A DNA stretch of 15,891 bases from Methanosaeta sp. UBA80 (GCA_002505805.1 DAWB01000180.1:1-15891), one strand, 5' to 3'. Shown: positions 1 through 6,051, counted from the first letter of the stretch. Notes: a model not told the origin generated them from the sequence alone. A program made the numbers and translations.

Positions 1-13
1 GGCCGCGCGCAGT

Positions 14-235
14 TTGATTTTTATTGACGGAATTCGTACCAAGCAATATTCATCCAAAAGAGAATTGAAAACCTTAGCAGCTAAATATGCTGAGAAACAT
101 AAAATGAATTGGAATGAGATCGAGTATCTTCTTATAGAGGTTGATCGGCTAAAGTCATCCGGAAATCTATCCGATATGGAAATTCTTAATGCCGCCTTCA
201 AAAAGATAAAACTGAATGCGGCCAATCCAATCTAA
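14..235 (+). CDS. Small hypothetical protein, possibly 5'-truncated by the window edge
   Basis: A 73-codon frame starting at a TTG and ending in TAA. The frame stays open from the TTG back to the first base of the window, so the real start may lie outside. No ribosome binding site is visible before the TTG. The product is basic and mostly helical in character (KRELKTLAAKYAEKHK, then a Leu/Ile-rich amphipathic stretch IEYLLIEVDRL) with no signal peptide, membrane segment or cysteines. I do not recognise a family. Codons are A/T-rich (AAA, GAA, ATA, TTA) compared with the GC-rich genes that follow, which may mean recent acquisition. The frame continues open for 25 codons after the TAA, but that stretch is better explained as the shadow of a minus-strand remnant. 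Probably a real gene, function unknown. Confidence 0.5.
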   Translation: MIFIDGIRTKQYSSKRELKTLAAKYAEKHKMNWNEIEYLLIEVDRLKSSGNLSDMEILNAAFKKIKLNAANPI

Positions 236-247
236 ATTTATGAGATC

Positions 248-430
248 CTAGACGTTCATACCCGGCTGGCAAACCACCACCTGACCATCGAGGATGCACT
301 ATTTCTTGCCTGATCGGGGTAGTGAGAAGTCAGTTGTCTTTTTGGGATCCAATACCCAGAGCCCTTTACCTGCAAATAATCCCCCGGTATTCCATGCTGC
401 CAAAAAAAAACCAACGCCATCAACAAGGAT
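248..430 (-). pseudogene. Decayed coding fragment with an in-frame TAG
   Basis: On the minus strand, 43 codons from 430 to 302 read as protein-like sequence (DGVGFFLAAWNTGG, GKGLWVLDPKKTTDF). They are interrupted by a TAG at 299-301, continue in the same frame for 16 codons (CILDGQVVVCQPGMNV), and end at TAG 248-250. There is no start codon with a ribosome binding site, and a TAG lies just upstream at 431-433, next to further stops. A run of nine T (minus strand) near 402-410 could hide a frameshift. The resemblance to coding sequence is my judgement from residue composition; I cannot name a family. Other genes here end normally in TAG, so a recoded TAG is less likely than decay. Confidence 0.35.
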
Positions 431-446
431 CTACTCTGCTTATCCC

Positions 447-467
447 AAGAAAAAGCGAAAAAGCAAA
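447..467 (-). terminator. T-rich terminator after the peroxiredoxin gene
   Basis: On the minus strand, two T5 runs separated by CGC (TTTTTCGCTTTTTCTT) lie about 40 nt past the TAA at 504. Archaeal termination typically occurs in such oligo-T stretches without needing a hairpin. No strong stem is visible before it. Confidence 0.5.
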
Positions 468-503
468 TAACGGATGGGCTCTGGCTGCCATTGCAGATGC
501 CCT

Positions 504-980
504 TTATTTGATTTTTTCCTTTGTCTCCCTCAGCCTTTCCGCCACCGCCTCGGCATGTCCCTTCACCGAGACCTTCTTCCAGGCATGAGCCACCTTCCCC
601 TGAGGATCGATGAGAAAAGTGGATCGGACCACGCCGTAGCTCTCTTTGCCGTACATCTTCTTGAGAGCCCAGGCCCCATAGGCCTCAGTCACCTTATGGT
701 CGGCATCGCTAGCCAGCTTTATCCCCAGTCCATGCTTCTCAGCGAATTTTTTGTGGCTGGCCGGCGGGTCCCGGCTGATCCCCAGCACCTCTGCTCCCAA
801 GCTGTTCAATGTGGGCAGGGCCAGGGTGAAGTCCACCGCCTCCCTGGTGCAGCCACTGGTATTGTCCTTGGGATAAAAGTAGAGTACCAGCCATTTTCCC
901 TTAAAGTCATCAAGACATACCTCCCGCTCATCCATGCCCGGCAGACAGAACTGCGGCGCAGCATCTCCAATATCGACCAT
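504..980 (-). CDS. bcp: BCP/PrxQ-type peroxiredoxin lacking the usual resolving cysteine
   Basis: A 158-residue cytosolic thiol peroxidase that would reduce H2O2 and organic hydroperoxides. The family signature is clear: an N-terminal GDAAPQFCLP segment, the strand LVLYFYPKDNT, and the active-site loop with peroxidatic Cys44 in SGCTRE. Thr41 and Arg115-region residues of the peroxiredoxin active site fit (VRSTFLIDPQG). Length matches the family. In classic PrxQ proteins a second Cys sits five residues after the first; here that position is Val49 (REAVDF), so the enzyme is probably 1-Cys or uses another partner such as Cys12, Cys22 or an external thiol. The ATG at 980 is preceded by GAGGTGGAG, and a TATA-like AT stretch lies at 1023-1033. 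It diverges from the Lrp-type regulator, which may control it. Confidence 0.93.
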   Translation of the reverse strand: MVDIGDAAPQFCLPGMDEREVCLDDFKGKWLVLYFYPKDNTSGCTREAVDFTLALPTLNSLGAEVLGISRDPPASHKKFAEKHGLGIKLASDADHKVTEAYGAWALKKMYGKESYGVVRSTFLIDPQGKVAHAWKKVSVKGHAEAVAERLRETKEKIK

Positions 981-999
981 AACACTCCACCTCGATTCT

Positions 1000-1018
1000 G
1001 ATCATCTTGGTAATGATC
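1000..1018. promoter_or_regulatory. Inverted repeat GATCAT-N7-ATGATC at the prx start region
   Basis: A perfect 6-bp inverted repeat (GATCAT 1000-1005, ATGATC 1013-1018) with a 7-nt spacer lies between the prx TATA-like element (1023-1033) and the prx ATG at 980, close to the expected transcription start. Two more GATCAT copies occur at 1041-1046 and 1135-1140. The spacer contains TTGGT, also found in the palindrome at 1098-1112. It is a candidate operator; the regulator is inferred, not shown. Confidence 0.4.
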
Positions 1019-1022
1019 GGCT

Positions 1023-1033
1023 GAAATTAAAAG
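1023..1033 (-). promoter_or_regulatory. TATA-like element for the peroxiredoxin gene
   Basis: The minus strand reads CTTTTAATTTC. It lies about 45 nt upstream of the ATG at 980, predicting transcription from near 998 and a leader of roughly 20 nt. Confidence 0.4.
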
Positions 1034-1080
1034 TCTATGGGATCATCGACTTGGCAGCCTCAATTATTGGCTAAAGGACA

Positions 1081-1090
1081 TTATATATAC
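1081..1090 (+). promoter_or_regulatory. TATA box of the Lrp-type regulator gene
   Basis: TTATATATAC closely matches the archaeal TATA consensus and sits about 25-30 nt before an expected transcription start near 1112. The ATG at 1148 then follows a short leader with AGGAG at 1131-1135. Because this TATA box lies inside the longer open frame beginning at 1037, the shorter start at 1148 is favoured. Confidence 0.65.
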
Positions 1091-1097
1091 TGCAAAG

Positions 1098-1112
1098 TTG
1101 GTGATATACCAA
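1098..1112. promoter_or_regulatory. Palindrome TTGGT-N5-ACCAA downstream of the lrp TATA box
   Basis: A perfect 5-bp inverted repeat with a 5-nt centre (GATAT) starts 8 bp after the TATA box and ends at the expected transcription start. Autoregulation by Lrp-family proteins through sites over the start region is well known in archaea, so this is a plausible operator for the gene downstream. Confidence 0.45.
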
Positions 1113-1147
1113 GAAAGTGGTTTAATCATCAGGAGATCATTGGATTT

Positions 1148-1606
1148 ATGAGTGGAAGCCTGGATCTGGACGAGGTGGATAGAGCCATCCTAAGCAGCTT
1201 GAGGGAGAACGCCCGCATCAGCCTGCAGGAGATATCCAGGCGGTCCGGCGTCTCTGATGCTACCATTCAGTTCCGGCTGCGAAGATTGAAGTCCAATGGA
1301 GTAATCGAGCGCTTCACCATTGCCACCAGCCCGGCGGCCACAGGATATGCCGTGACCGCCATCATACTGGTGCAGACCGATGGCGACAGACACGACCGGA
1401 CTGTGTCTGAACTGGTGAAAGTTCCCCAGATCACCGAGGTCTACGGAGTACTGGGAGAATATGACCTCTTCCTCAAGGTCTGGTGCAGGAGCCTGGATGA
1501 GCTCAAAGTAATCATTAACGATAACATCAGGTCATTGCAGGGGATTGAAGACCTGCATGAGATAATAGTGATGGAGAGGGCAAAAGAGGAGATGCCCCCG
1601 GTTTAG
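1148..1606 (+). CDS. Lrp/AsnC-family transcriptional regulator
   Basis: A 152-residue DNA-binding regulator. Residues 6-55 form the N-terminal helix-turn-helix (DEVDRAILSSLRENARIS, then ISRRSGVSDATIQFRLRRL); residues about 68-145 form the RAM/AsnC effector and dimerisation domain (VTAIILVQTD, VYGVLGEYDLFLKVWC, IEDLHEIIVMERA). Length is typical. A frame-compatible ATG at 1037 would add 37 residues, but that extension covers the TATA box at 1081-1090 and has no family counterpart; the ATG at 1148 has AGGAG 12 nt upstream. CorA follows after 13 nt, so the two are likely co-transcribed. The gene diverges from peroxiredoxin with inverted repeats between, suggesting autoregulation and perhaps control of prx. 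The effector ligand cannot be told from sequence. Confidence 0.92.
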   Translation: MSGSLDLDEVDRAILSSLRENARISLQEISRRSGVSDATIQFRLRRLKSNGVIERFTIATSPAATGYAVTAIILVQTDGDRHDRTVSELVKVPQITEVYGVLGEYDLFLKVWCRSLDELKVIINDNIRSLQGIEDLHEIIVMERAKEEMPPV

Positions 1607-1619
1607 GCAGGGTGAAAGT

Positions 1620-2768
1620 GTGGCGGGATCCTGGAATTTAAAAGATAGGGCTAAAGCTTTCAGCTTTCTGAAGAATGGTGATAGCAGTCCCGATATCAGC
1701 GATCTGGCTGAGCCCCCCCTGCCCCTGCCCGATCTGAAGAACCTGGAAAAGCCCAAGATCACGGTCATCGATTACAGCGACCTGAGTTACCATGAGGCCG
1801 AGGCAAAGGATGTGACGGAATGCTTCCGATTTAAAGACCAGCCCACGGTGACCTGGATCAATATCGACGGCCTGCATCAGATGGATGTATTGGAGAACCT
1901 GGGCGCTTGCTACGGAATTCATCCCCTGGTATTGGAGGACATTCTGACCGATCAGCGTCCTAAGATCGAGGATTATGACGATTACATATTCATAGTGCTT
2001 AAGATGCTCTACTATGAGGAGAGCGAAAAGAGCCCCGAGGACGATGAAGAGGGCGACGATCTTGGCGAGTCCTCCTTGGATATGGACCAGGTTAGCATAA
2101 TCCTCGGCCCGAATTTCATTATATCGTTTAAAGAGAAAGAGGTGGACGTATTCAATCCCCTGCGGGATAGGCTGCGCACAGCCAAAGGCAGGGTCCGAAA
2201 GCAAGGGGCGGACTATCTGGCTTATTCCATGATCGATGCCATCGTGGACCACTATTTCGTGATCATGGAGAAGCTTGGCGAGCGCTTCGAGGACCTGGAG
2301 GATGCCGTCGTGTCTGATCCCGAGCCGGGAATACTTCCTACCATCTACAACTTGAAGAGGGATATGCTCTTTTTAAGAAAATCGGTCTGGCCGCTGCGGG
2401 AGGCCATAAGCAAGATGCAGAGAACCGACTCCCATCTGGTCACCGAGGCCACCAAGATCTATCTGCGCGATGTCTACGACCACACCATCCAGGTGATCGA
2501 GAACGTGGAGACCTTTCGGGATATGTCTTCCTCCCTTCTGGAGATATACCTCTCCAGCCTGAGCAACAAACTCAATGAGGTGATCAAGCTTCTAACCATC
2601 ATCTCCACCATCTTCATTCCCCTCACCTTCCTGGCCGGGGTCTACGGCATGAACTTCAGATTCATGCCCGAGCTCGAGTCTCCCTGGGGCTATCCGGCGG
2701 TGTTGATATTCATGCTCTTAGTGGTGGTGGTGATGCTGGCCTATTTCCGCAAGAAAGATTGGATTTAA
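1620..2768 (+). CDS. corA: CorA-family magnesium/divalent cation channel
   Basis: A 382-residue membrane protein of the CorA family, which forms pentameric Mg2+ (also Co2+/Ni2+) uptake channels. Family marks are the soluble domain with HPLVLEDILTDQRPKIEDYDDYIF, the long stalk helix ending in LSSLSNKLNEVIKLLTIISTIF, transmembrane helix 1 (IIPLTFLAGV region), the signature YGMN at 342-345, the acidic periplasmic loop MPELESPWG, TM2 (AVLIFMLLVVVVMLAYF) and a basic C-terminus RKKDWI. An acidic insert around residues 132-146 (SPEDDEEGDD) is typical of the regulatory domain. The GTG start at 1620 is preceded by AGGGTGA at a short 4-nt spacing; no other start fits better. It lies 13 nt behind the Lrp-type gene, so the regulator may report on or control Mg2+ uptake. 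Length is somewhat above Thermotoga CorA. Confidence 0.95.
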   Translation: MAGSWNLKDRAKAFSFLKNGDSSPDISDLAEPPLPLPDLKNLEKPKITVIDYSDLSYHEAEAKDVTECFRFKDQPTVTWINIDGLHQMDVLENLGACYGIHPLVLEDILTDQRPKIEDYDDYIFIVLKMLYYEESEKSPEDDEEGDDLGESSLDMDQVSIILGPNFIISFKEKEVDVFNPLRDRLRTAKGRVRKQGADYLAYSMIDAIVDHYFVIMEKLGERFEDLEDAVVSDPEPGILPTIYNLKRDMLFLRKSVWPLREAISKMQRTDSHLVTEATKIYLRDVYDHTIQVIENVETFRDMSSSLLEIYLSSLSNKLNEVIKLLTIISTIFIPLTFLAGVYGMNFRFMPELESPWGYPAVLIFMLLVVVVMLAYFRKKDWI

Positions 2769-2957
2769 AAGAGCCGACAGGAGCCTCTCCTTAGGGTCTA
2801 TCTCATCAATCATAATACCCTTTGCGAGCCCTCTTGCCATCACCGGCCTCTCAAGAACCCGGTGCCGCCATTCCCTCAATCCACGGTTTTAAAACGGGTT
2901 TAATGTCGCAATGAATATGACCCAGGCCGGTTTAATCACCTTCCCGGTGAAGCTATT

Positions 2958-3254
2958 ATGGAGCTAGGTAAGAAGGCCAAGCCCATCTCCCCGGAGGAGA
3001 TGGCGGCGGTGCATCATGCTCTGGAGAGCCCCATCCGCAGGAATATGCTCATACTCATGAACCAGGGGATCCTGACTGTGCCCGAGGTGGCCAGGGCCGC
3101 AGGGGATAAGATGCTGGAGTATCAACTGCACCGGCTGGAGCTGGCGGGACTGATCGAGCTGGAGGGAGAGAGGATCATTCTCACCGAGGCGGGAGTGGCC
3201 TATGGCCAGCTGGTGAAAAAGGAGAAGGAGTTGGGCGGAGCGGACAAGATTTAG
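2958..3254 (+). CDS. Small winged-helix (ArsR-like) DNA-binding protein
   Basis: A 98-residue cytosolic protein that fits a single winged-helix domain: helix 1 with ALESPIRRNMLILMNQG, helix-turn-helix TVPEVARAAGDKMLEYQLHRLELAGLI-like segment at about residues 40-67, then a beta wing (ELEGERIILTEAG) and a C-terminal helix. This is the ArsR-like layout seen in many archaeal regulators. It has no cysteines and so no obvious metal or thiol sensor. The ATG at 2958 follows GGTGA (2946-2950) at 7-nt spacing. The next gene, a PerM/AI-2E-family membrane protein, lies 116 nt downstream and has its own TATA element, so co-transcription is uncertain. Target genes are unknown. Confidence 0.8.
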   Translation: MELGKKAKPISPEEMAAVHHALESPIRRNMLILMNQGILTVPEVARAAGDKMLEYQLHRLELAGLIELEGERIILTEAGVAYGQLVKKEKELGGADKI

Positions 3255-3269
3255 ACTATAATGGCATAA

Positions 3270-3291
3270 TTGAATTCTTGAATTCTTTTTG
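3270..3291 (+). terminator. T-rich stretch with GAATTCTT tandem repeat
   Basis: GAATTCTTGAATTCTT is an 8-bp direct repeat of a self-complementary hexamer, followed by T5. It begins about 20 nt after the stop of the winged-helix gene and is a plausible archaeal oligo-T terminator. Confidence 0.35.
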
Positions 3292-3340
3292 CGGCAGAAT
3301 TGGCCCTGATATCTTATTAAGACGGCAGCAATCAAAAAGG

Positions 3341-3348
3341 CTTTAATT
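3341..3348 (+). promoter_or_regulatory. TATA-like element for the PerM/AI-2E gene, suggesting a very short leader
   Basis: CTTTAATT lies 23-30 nt before the ATG at 3371, which would place transcription initiation almost on the start codon. No ribosome binding site is seen, consistent with a leaderless or nearly leaderless mRNA. Confidence 0.4.
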
Positions 3349-3370
3349 CTATCCGGGCGAGTAATGCATC

Positions 3371-4492
3371 ATGAATTTCAGCCGCCGGTTTGATGTGGCA
3401 GCAGCAATTTTTGTCTTCCTGGTCTTCCTTCTCACCGTCTATCTGACCAAGGATTTCCTCAATACCATTCTTTTAAGCGTAGTCCTGGTATTTCTGCTCC
3501 GGCCACTTTATGCCGTATTCTTCCGGCTGACCCATAGGAGACAGATCTCTTCATTTTTCTCCATACTGATAGTCTTCATTCTCATCTTGGGCTTTCTGGT
3601 TGGAATCACCACTGTGCTCCTGGTAGAGATGGTCAATCTGGAGAGATCGGGAGTTGTATCCGGGTCCCAGATCACCGCTCTGATTCAGGAGATGGAGTTA
3701 TGGGCCAAAAGCTCCATTCCCGCCTGGATTTATAATTCCATAATTGAGATCGTATTAAGATATGTGGAGGAGATAAGCGATATCCCCATTGCCATAGCCA
3801 AATGGCTCTTGCCCGTCTTGGAGAAGGGTCTTGCCGCCTTTGCCTCCAATCTGCCCGTTCTCTTCGCCCAGCTGGTCGTGGCTGTATTCTTCACCTACTA
3901 CATCCTCATGGACGGCAGGGATTTTGTCGGCAAAGCCATGGATCTGGTGCCGGAGGAGAAAAAGGAGATTGTCCGGGTATTTCTGCATGAGCTGAATATG
4001 ATCTATGACACCCTCTTCTCCGTCTACTTCACCACATCAATGCTCAGCGGGGTCATGGCCGCCATATGCTTTTCTCTGCTGGGGGTGCCTTATCCCTTTT
4101 TGATGGGAGGGATCGTGGCGGTCTTCACCCTCCTGCCCATGCTGGGGCCGCCCTTTGTATTCGTTCCCATGGCGCTATATTATATGCTGCAGGGGGATTT
4201 AATCCGTTTCCTGATACTGCTGGTCTTCGGGGTAGTGGTGCTTATGGTAGTGCCGGAGAACATAATCCGCCCCCATCTGGCCATGAAGACCTCCCGCATC
4301 CATCCCACTCTCACTTTGCTGGCATATACCGCGCCTGTGTTCGTAGTGGGAGTTATGGGAGTGATCATAGGCCCCGCCCTCTATGGCTTCCTCTTGGCTG
4401 TCTACCGGACGGTGGTCATTGTGGGAAAGGATGGGCCACAGGATGCTGAAAGACATGTCCAGGATCAGAGTCAATCGTTCGGCAAGGAGTGA
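3371..4492 (+). CDS. AI-2E/PerM-family (UPF0118) membrane transporter, copy 1
   Basis: A 373-residue polytopic membrane protein of the PerM/AI-2E family (formerly UPF0118). N-terminal membrane helices at about 9-26, 29-52 and 60-88 are followed by a soluble helical segment, then helices near 160-180, 215-290 and 315-348. Family hallmarks are visible: FTYYILMDGRDF around 174-185, the SGVMAAICFSLLGVPYPFLMG stretch near 226-246 and ENIIRPHLAMKTSRIHPTLTLLA-type signature around 296-318, then GP at 334-335. Members export autoinducer-2 in some bacteria, but others act as Na+/H+ antiporters or have unknown substrates, so the substrate here is not assigned. No ribosome binding site is seen; the TATA element is 23-30 nt upstream. 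A second, diverged copy occurs at 10544-11566. Confidence 0.9.
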   Translation: MNFSRRFDVAAAIFVFLVFLLTVYLTKDFLNTILLSVVLVFLLRPLYAVFFRLTHRRQISSFFSILIVFILILGFLVGITTVLLVEMVNLERSGVVSGSQITALIQEMELWAKSSIPAWIYNSIIEIVLRYVEEISDIPIAIAKWLLPVLEKGLAAFASNLPVLFAQLVVAVFFTYYILMDGRDFVGKAMDLVPEEKKEIVRVFLHELNMIYDTLFSVYFTTSMLSGVMAAICFSLLGVPYPFLMGGIVAVFTLLPMLGPPFVFVPMALYYMLQGDLIRFLILLVFGVVVLMVVPENIIRPHLAMKTSRIHPTLTLLAYTAPVFVVGVMGVIIGPALYGFLLAVYRTVVIVGKDGPQDAERHVQDQSQSFGKE

Positions 4493-4517
4493 TGGGGCCG
4501 TTTAGCTCTTGTGGCTC

Positions 4518-4694
4518 TTATGGCAGCAAAGCAAGTAGCTCTAAGTTGAGCTTTATTAATACAGCAGTGCAGCCTAATTCATTGTCCCCCAGGGCAGAAT
4601 TGATCCCGATGCTAGGGATCTCCAGGATCGTGCGTCTTAAATCGTCCTCCTCCGCCATTCTATAGGCATATGTGCCCACCAAAAAGGCAATCAA
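4518..4694 (-). CDS. Possible small protein or gene remnant (58 codons)
   Basis: An open minus-strand frame from a TTG at 4694 (ATG alternative at 4658) to TAA at 4518-4520. The translation begins with a hydrophobic patch (IAFLVGTYAYRM) and continues RMAEEDDLRRTILEIPSIG and a Leu-rich end (LIKLNLELLALLP). Codon choice resembles neighbouring genes (GCC, GAG, CTG, ATC). No ribosome binding site is evident at either start. A symmetric TATA-like palindrome at 4716-4727 lies about 25 nt upstream of the TTG. It fills most of an otherwise gene-free 328-nt gap. It could be a small membrane-associated protein, the tail of a decayed gene, or chance; I recognise no family. Confidence 0.3.
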   Translation of the reverse strand: MIAFLVGTYAYRMAEEDDLRRTILEIPSIGINSALGDNELGCTAVLIKLNLELLALLP

Positions 4695-4715
4695 CAGTTA
4701 AAAGAAGATCTAAAG

Positions 4716-4727
4716 TAAAAATTTTTA
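4716..4727. promoter_or_regulatory. Symmetric TATA-like palindrome TAAAAATTTTTA
   Basis: A perfect 12-bp palindrome between the small minus-strand frame and the secreted-protein gene at 4821. Being symmetric, it could serve as a TATA element in either direction; for the plus strand it predicts a leader of roughly 65 nt. Confidence 0.4.
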
Positions 4728-4820
4728 TGTTAGCCGGATCAAGCATTTAGCTGCTTAATTCAAACAACGATAGCTATTTCGTCGGTAATGATCTATAGGA
4801 AGATTAGAGGTGTGAAAGAC

Positions 4821-5207
4821 ATGAAGATTTCCAGCATAGTGGCTATGATGGTCGTATTGTCGATAACTTGCCTCATGAATGTAGGGATAGCAGTTCCAAC
4901 AAGCGTGACTATAAAGGAGTCTCCTGATGTTAGCCTTTCTGGTAATGGCCAAAGTGCGGAGCTTGTCACACTGACTCGAGGGCTTACGATATTTAATATG
5001 ACATACGACGGATCGGAATTAGATGTTGATCTTCTAGACTCAAAGGGAAATCGTGAAGCTAGTCTTGTATTTATGCTTGATCCATTTGCAGGATCGCTAT
5101 CAAAAGTAGTAGGCATCGAAGAAGCCGGTCTATATGCACTTGATATAGTCACTGACGGAAATTGGACTATAGATTTAGTTCAACCTGATGAAACCGTTGG
5201 TCTATAA
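4821..5207 (+). CDS. Small exported beta-sandwich protein
   Basis: A 128-residue protein with a signal peptide or N-terminal anchor (MKISSIVAMMVVLSITCLM, about 24 residues) and a small beta-rich domain. The domain has a recurrent pattern: G-G-AEL-VTLTRG near the start, FNMTYDG then DVDLLDSKGN in the middle, and the ending GLYALDIVTDGNWTIDL. I recall this arrangement (alternating strands ending in a G-x-W-T-I motif) from unnamed domains in secreted bacterial and archaeal proteins; no enzymatic residues stand out. Two sequons (NMT, NWT) could be glycosylated. The frame opens at 4788, but the ATG at 4821 is chosen because GAGGTG sits 10 nt upstream and the signal peptide then begins directly. 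A/T-rich codons set it apart from its neighbours, a hint of transfer. Confidence 0.7.
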   Translation: MKISSIVAMMVVLSITCLMNVGIAVPTSVTIKESPDVSLSGNGQSAELVTLTRGLTIFNMTYDGSELDVDLLDSKGNREASLVFMLDPFAGSLSKVVGIEEAGLYALDIVTDGNWTIDLVQPDETVGL

Positions 5208-5226
5208 TCTCGATATACTGAATCTC

Positions 5227-5252
5227 GCCAAGTCAGAATTTGGCTTGCCAAA
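5227..5252. repeat. Inverted repeat between convergent genes
   Basis: TTTGGC-TT-GCCAAA (5239-5252) is a perfect 6-bp inverted repeat with a 2-nt centre; a third arm GCCAA at 5227-5231 could pair with the first TTGGC instead, giving two alternative hairpins. It sits in the 89-bp gap between the convergent secreted-protein and rhomboid genes and may help end transcription, although no T-tract follows. Confidence 0.35.
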
Positions 5253-5296
5253 CGGTTACCATGTTCGGAAGCGGAGCATTACATATCCCCCGAATA

Positions 5297-6001
5297 TCAG
5301 GTCCAGGCCAGTCGCCATCTCATTATCTGCTTATAGACAAAAGCCAGAGCCAATCCCGCCAGGAAGCCTCCCACATGGGCCCAGTAGGCTACTCCTCCCG
5401 ACTCGGAGCTCGATCCCAGGGACATGGCTCCCCCGAAGATCTGAAGGATGAACCAGAGGGTGATAAAGAACAGGGCCGGTATCCTGGCGATGCGGCTGAA
5501 AGGCGGCAGAAAGAAGAGAATGCGAACTGTGCCCGTGGGCAGAAGCAGGAGGTAGCCCGCCAGCACTCCGGCTATGGCCCCGCTGGCTCCTACATTGGGG
5601 ATCATGGAGGTGGGATCGGCAGCAATCTGGGCCACAGAAGCCGCCAGGCCGCAGAGCAGATAAAAGAAAATATAGAGGACCGGTCCCATCAGGTCCTCCA
5701 CATTGTCTCCGAATACCACCAGATAGATCATATTGGATGCTATATGCAAGAGGCCGCCGTGCACGAACATGGCGGTGAAGAAGGTGAGATAAAACGGCAG
5801 TACCACGCTCTGGCCTTCGGTTACGAGGCCTGGCACCAGGGCCACCGCCTGAATCATGGCATTCAAGCCTTCCTCACCCTCGGTTAAAAGAATAAACGCC
5901 TGGTAGAGAAAGACCAGTATGTTTATGGCCACTATTAACGCTGTCACTGCCGGAAAAGTCCGACGGGGTATGATCTCCTCTGTGCCCACGGGCGCGAACA
6001 T
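5297..6001 (-). CDS. Rhomboid-family intramembrane serine protease
   Basis: A 234-residue, six-helix rhomboid protease that would cleave transmembrane substrates within the membrane. The catalytic dyad is present: Ser140 in GASGAIAG and His209 in AYWAHVGGF. The oxyanion-stabilising residues His86 and Asn90 lie in HGGLLHIASNM, and a GxxxG-like HVGGFLAG helix packs against the serine helix. An N-terminal segment EEIIPRRTFPAVT precedes TM1 (about 18-39). The loop after TM1 is long (about 40-65), as in the L1 region of GlpG. The ATG at 6001 is preceded by GGAGGG at about 10-nt spacing. It lies 83 nt behind the geranylgeranyl reductase homologue and has its own TATA-like element at 6041-6051. Natural substrates are unknown; the secreted proteins nearby lack C-terminal anchors and are not obvious candidates. 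Confidence 0.94.
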   Translation of the reverse strand: MFAPVGTEEIIPRRTFPAVTALIVAINILVFLYQAFILLTEGEEGLNAMIQAVALVPGLVTEGQSVVLPFYLTFFTAMFVHGGLLHIASNMIYLVVFGDNVEDLMGPVLYIFFYLLCGLAASVAQIAADPTSMIPNVGASGAIAGVLAGYLLLLPTGTVRILFFLPPFSRIARIPALFFITLWFILQIFGGAMSLGSSSESGGVAYWAHVGGFLAGLALAFVYKQIMRWRLAWT

Positions 6002-6040
6002 CTCTTAAGCCCTCCAACATTCTTGTCTTCTATCGGCTTA

Positions 6041-6051
6041 ATAGATAAAAA
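6041..6051 (-). promoter_or_regulatory. TATA-like element for the rhomboid gene
   Basis: TTTTTATCTAT on the minus strand, 40-50 nt upstream of the ATG at 6001, gives a predicted leader of about 20 nt containing the GGAGGG ribosome binding site. Confidence 0.45.

Noticed and set aside
299..301. Pyrrolysine at the in-frame TAG
   Set aside because: Several intact genes here end in TAG, no pyl genes are in the window, and the surrounding frame has other stops.
236..313. In-frame plus-strand continuation after the TAA of the first gene (EILDVHTRLANHHL)
   Set aside because: It is antisense to the more protein-like minus-strand remnant and has no start signal; stop read-through is not supported.
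1037..1147. N-terminal extension of the Lrp-type regulator
   Set aside because: It overlaps the TATA box and palindrome and lacks a ribosome binding site; the start at 1148 fits better.
2718..2888. Minus-strand open frame overlapping the end of corA (contains MIDEIDPKERLLSAL)
   Set aside because: Part of it is antisense to conserved CorA codons, it ends in poly-His from GTG repeats, and no ribosome binding site precedes it.
3371..4492. Quorum-sensing (autoinducer-2) role for the PerM/AI-2E proteins
   Set aside because: The family name comes from a few bacterial members; no AI-2 synthesis or sensing gene is present here.
5240..5887. 215-codon plus-strand frame
   Set aside because: Antisense shadow of the rhomboid gene; composition rich in Gly, Gln and His with no family features.
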